A stretch of 64,000 nucleotides of DNA, from assembly GCF_014698835.1 (NCBI RefSeq), contig NZ_JACJTU010000031.1, forward strand, positions 26,094 to 90,093, in the 5' to 3' direction. Under the pieces are notes generated by a model. The model had not been told where the DNA came from and made no database searches. It saw nothing but the letters and a program-made list of their open reading frames with translations. Shown here piece after piece: positions 63,601 through 64,000 of this stretch. How positions within the stretch are numbered: position 1 is the first letter of the stretch; every line of letters begins with the position of its first letter. The stretch is from Nostoc paludosum FACHB-159. Lineage in GTDB: Bacteria; Cyanobacteriota; Cyanobacteriia; Cyanobacteriales; Nostocaceae. The position numbers were made by a program, and so were the translations under genes.

Positions 63601-64000
63601 AAGAGGCGTAACATTTAGCCCTGATGGCAAGACCATCGCTTCTGCTAGTGATGACAAAAACGTCAAACTCTGGGATGCGGCTACAGCTAAACTGATCTCC
63701 ACCCTCAACGGGCATAGCTCTGCGGTAAGAGGCCTAGCATTTAGCCCCGATAGCAAGACCATTGCTTCTGCTAGTGATGACAACAGCGTTAAACTCTGGA
63801 ATGCGGCTACAGGTAAACTCATCTCCACCCTCAACGGGCATAGCGCTGCGGTAAGAGGCGTAACATTTAGCCCTGATGGCAAGACCATTGCTTCTGCTAG
63901 TGATGACAATAGCGTCAAACTCTGGGATGCGGCTACAGGTAAACTCATCTCTACCCTCAACGGACATAGCTCTGCGGTCATTAGCGTAGCATTTAGCCCC
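60641..64000 (+). CDS. Caspase (C14) - nSTAND - WD40 protein, 3' end cut by window
   Basis: ATG 60641; open for 1120 codons to the window edge. Residues 1-245 form a caspase-like domain with H101 (FFFSGHGWC) and catalytic C153 (VWLDCCYSGE). The nSTAND module follows: CPYRSLSYF lead-in, Walker A GGSGSGKSS (~295-303), Walker B VILIIDQFEE (~376-385). A membrane helix (VVILATISLGLAGLAV) is near 711-727, then WD40 repeats from ~807. The repeats are 42 residues and nearly identical at DNA level (HSSAV.SVAFSP, SASDDNSVKLWDAATGKL). Such NLR-like proteins are sensors that trigger a protease; antiphage or stress-death function is inferred. Confidence 0.85.
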   Translation, partial: MASEWAAQVIGINYYPEYTSLKPLTAAAEDAEKVAGQLEKYGYRPFRVQCLPGTLNHKGESKIDRQAAVKVQELREAIANLFNPPPPNPSPETALFFFSGHGWCRTVAGKEEVFLATSDALPKAEIYGIPLSLLGEQLQISQAKRVIVWLDCCYSGELLKYIPTDKDYCFITATRSYETGVEIPHTQGLLTQTLLAGLNPENDPDGIINSHKLADFIISRMPDTVQRPLIANSPRAILLTTKFSQKSFQDKCPYRSLSYFTETKEDAEVFYGRSALTGQLIQQVREQHRLVAVLGGSGSGKSSLLRAGLLYQLKLGQEIPGSDAWTYITPFTPKESPVKSLQEAFALSLPNLSLPETTENIAHVIGERLKALKTPVILIIDQFEECFTMCDDTQRQGFFDCLRELIDCTDNVYIFIGMRSDFRGRWREYPKFAGRIHKPYINVEHLNRKEIEEAITKPANWVGLGIEGRLKQQLINDVEDYPGSLPLLQYTLTELWRESRNQGDEVLSLKIYEDLGGVEGTLQKRADEVFDSLSPTQKTVARRIFLELTQMGETTDVRRRVRLRELVNSHHSLELLQQVSEKLADKDARLITKTDEPDSQDVILDVVHEALIRHWQMLRDWKEEYKLGIAIERQIEAEAQDWHKNEKKPGFLRKDDRLSVAEAYLARFCDWQMLNGVAEEYIRESQELRNRLEREEKESIKIEAQRKQRNQFVVILATISLGLAGLAVSQWANAHKNAKVAQHQGVIALAQISETSLLSNRQLEATVAAIQSGRQLLGRPPQESNLEQAAKQLAVVALKRAFYKTILERNRLEKHSSAVNSVAFSPNGKTIASASDDNSVKLWDAATGKLISTLNGHSSAVISVAFSPNGKTIASASDDNSVKLWNAATGKLISSLNGHSSAAINVAFSPDSKTIASASDDKTVKLWDAATGKEISTLKGHSKGVRGVAFSPDGKTIASASDDRTVKLWDAATAKLISTLNGHSFAVRGVTFSPDGKTIASASDDKNVKLWDAATAKLISTLNGHSSAVRGLAFSPDSKTIASASDDNSVKLWNAATGKLISTLNGHSAAVRGVTFSPDGKTIASASDDNSVKLWDAATGKLISTLNGHSSAVISVAFSP

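Noticed and set aside
63046..63981. Long minus-strand frames opposite the WD40 repeats
   Set aside because: They are shadow frames of the near-identical 126-bp repeats on the plus strand; their sequence simply repeats with the same period.

Overview
The window looks like part of a large plasmid, or a plasmid-like accessory region, of a filamentous cyanobacterium, probably of the Nostoc/Anabaena/Calothrix type. The reasons are the many GCGATCGC (HIP1) octamers, GGGGACT and CTGTTGA-type short tandem repeats, cyanobacteria-specific families (DUF1822, COP23), a type I-D CRISPR-Cas locus, and two plasmid partition systems. No rRNA or tRNA gene was seen.

1-10.7 kb is a plasmid core. It holds a truncated replication primase-like gene on the minus strand, an XRE regulator, and an actin-type (ParM-like) gene with tightly coupled small genes. 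A run of unknown genes follows, ending in a membrane-anchored P-loop ATPase, an unknown protein and an HNH nuclease.

10.9-30.1 kb is a signalling/conflict island: a sigma-70-family factor, DUF1822, two secreted double-trypsin/TPR giants, a CHAT-nSTAND-WD40 protein, a TPR protein, two COP23 proteins and a DegP-like protease with a C-terminal domain. Relics of a third trypsin-TPR paralogue and of Rpn/DUF4351 genes lie between them. The sigma gene and the CHAT gene share an upstream motif pair with identical 20-nt spacing, so the sigma factor may control both.

30.1-37.1 kb carries a long repeat-rich gap, a tyrosine recombinase, a PIN-domain/partner pair, a ParA/RHH partition locus whose CTTACAGA repeats run through the coding region of the partner gene, and small genes.

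37.2-56.4 kb is a composite CRISPR locus. Array 1 (25 repeats) lies downstream of a compact Cas12/TnpB-like effector with intact RuvC residues (type V-U, probably the V-U2/c2c8 group) and a WYL regulator, all read on the minus strand. A complete type I-D operon (cas3', cas10d, csc2, csc1, cas6, cas4, cas1, cas2) and array 2 (40 repeats) follow on the plus strand. The two arrays have related repeats (28/37 identical) and leaders with two conserved blocks at matching spacing. They also share one identical 35-nt spacer in the same crRNA orientation. This argues that the single I-D adaptation module feeds both a class 1 and a class 2 interference complex. Two degenerate repeats around a 22-nt pseudo-spacer lie between the two cas clusters and may form a crRNA-like regulatory RNA.

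56.4-64 kb holds an RHH protein with palindromic operators, an ArdA-like antirestriction protein, an IS5-like transposase relic, two unknown minus-strand genes, and a caspase-nSTAND-WD40 protein that runs off the right edge.
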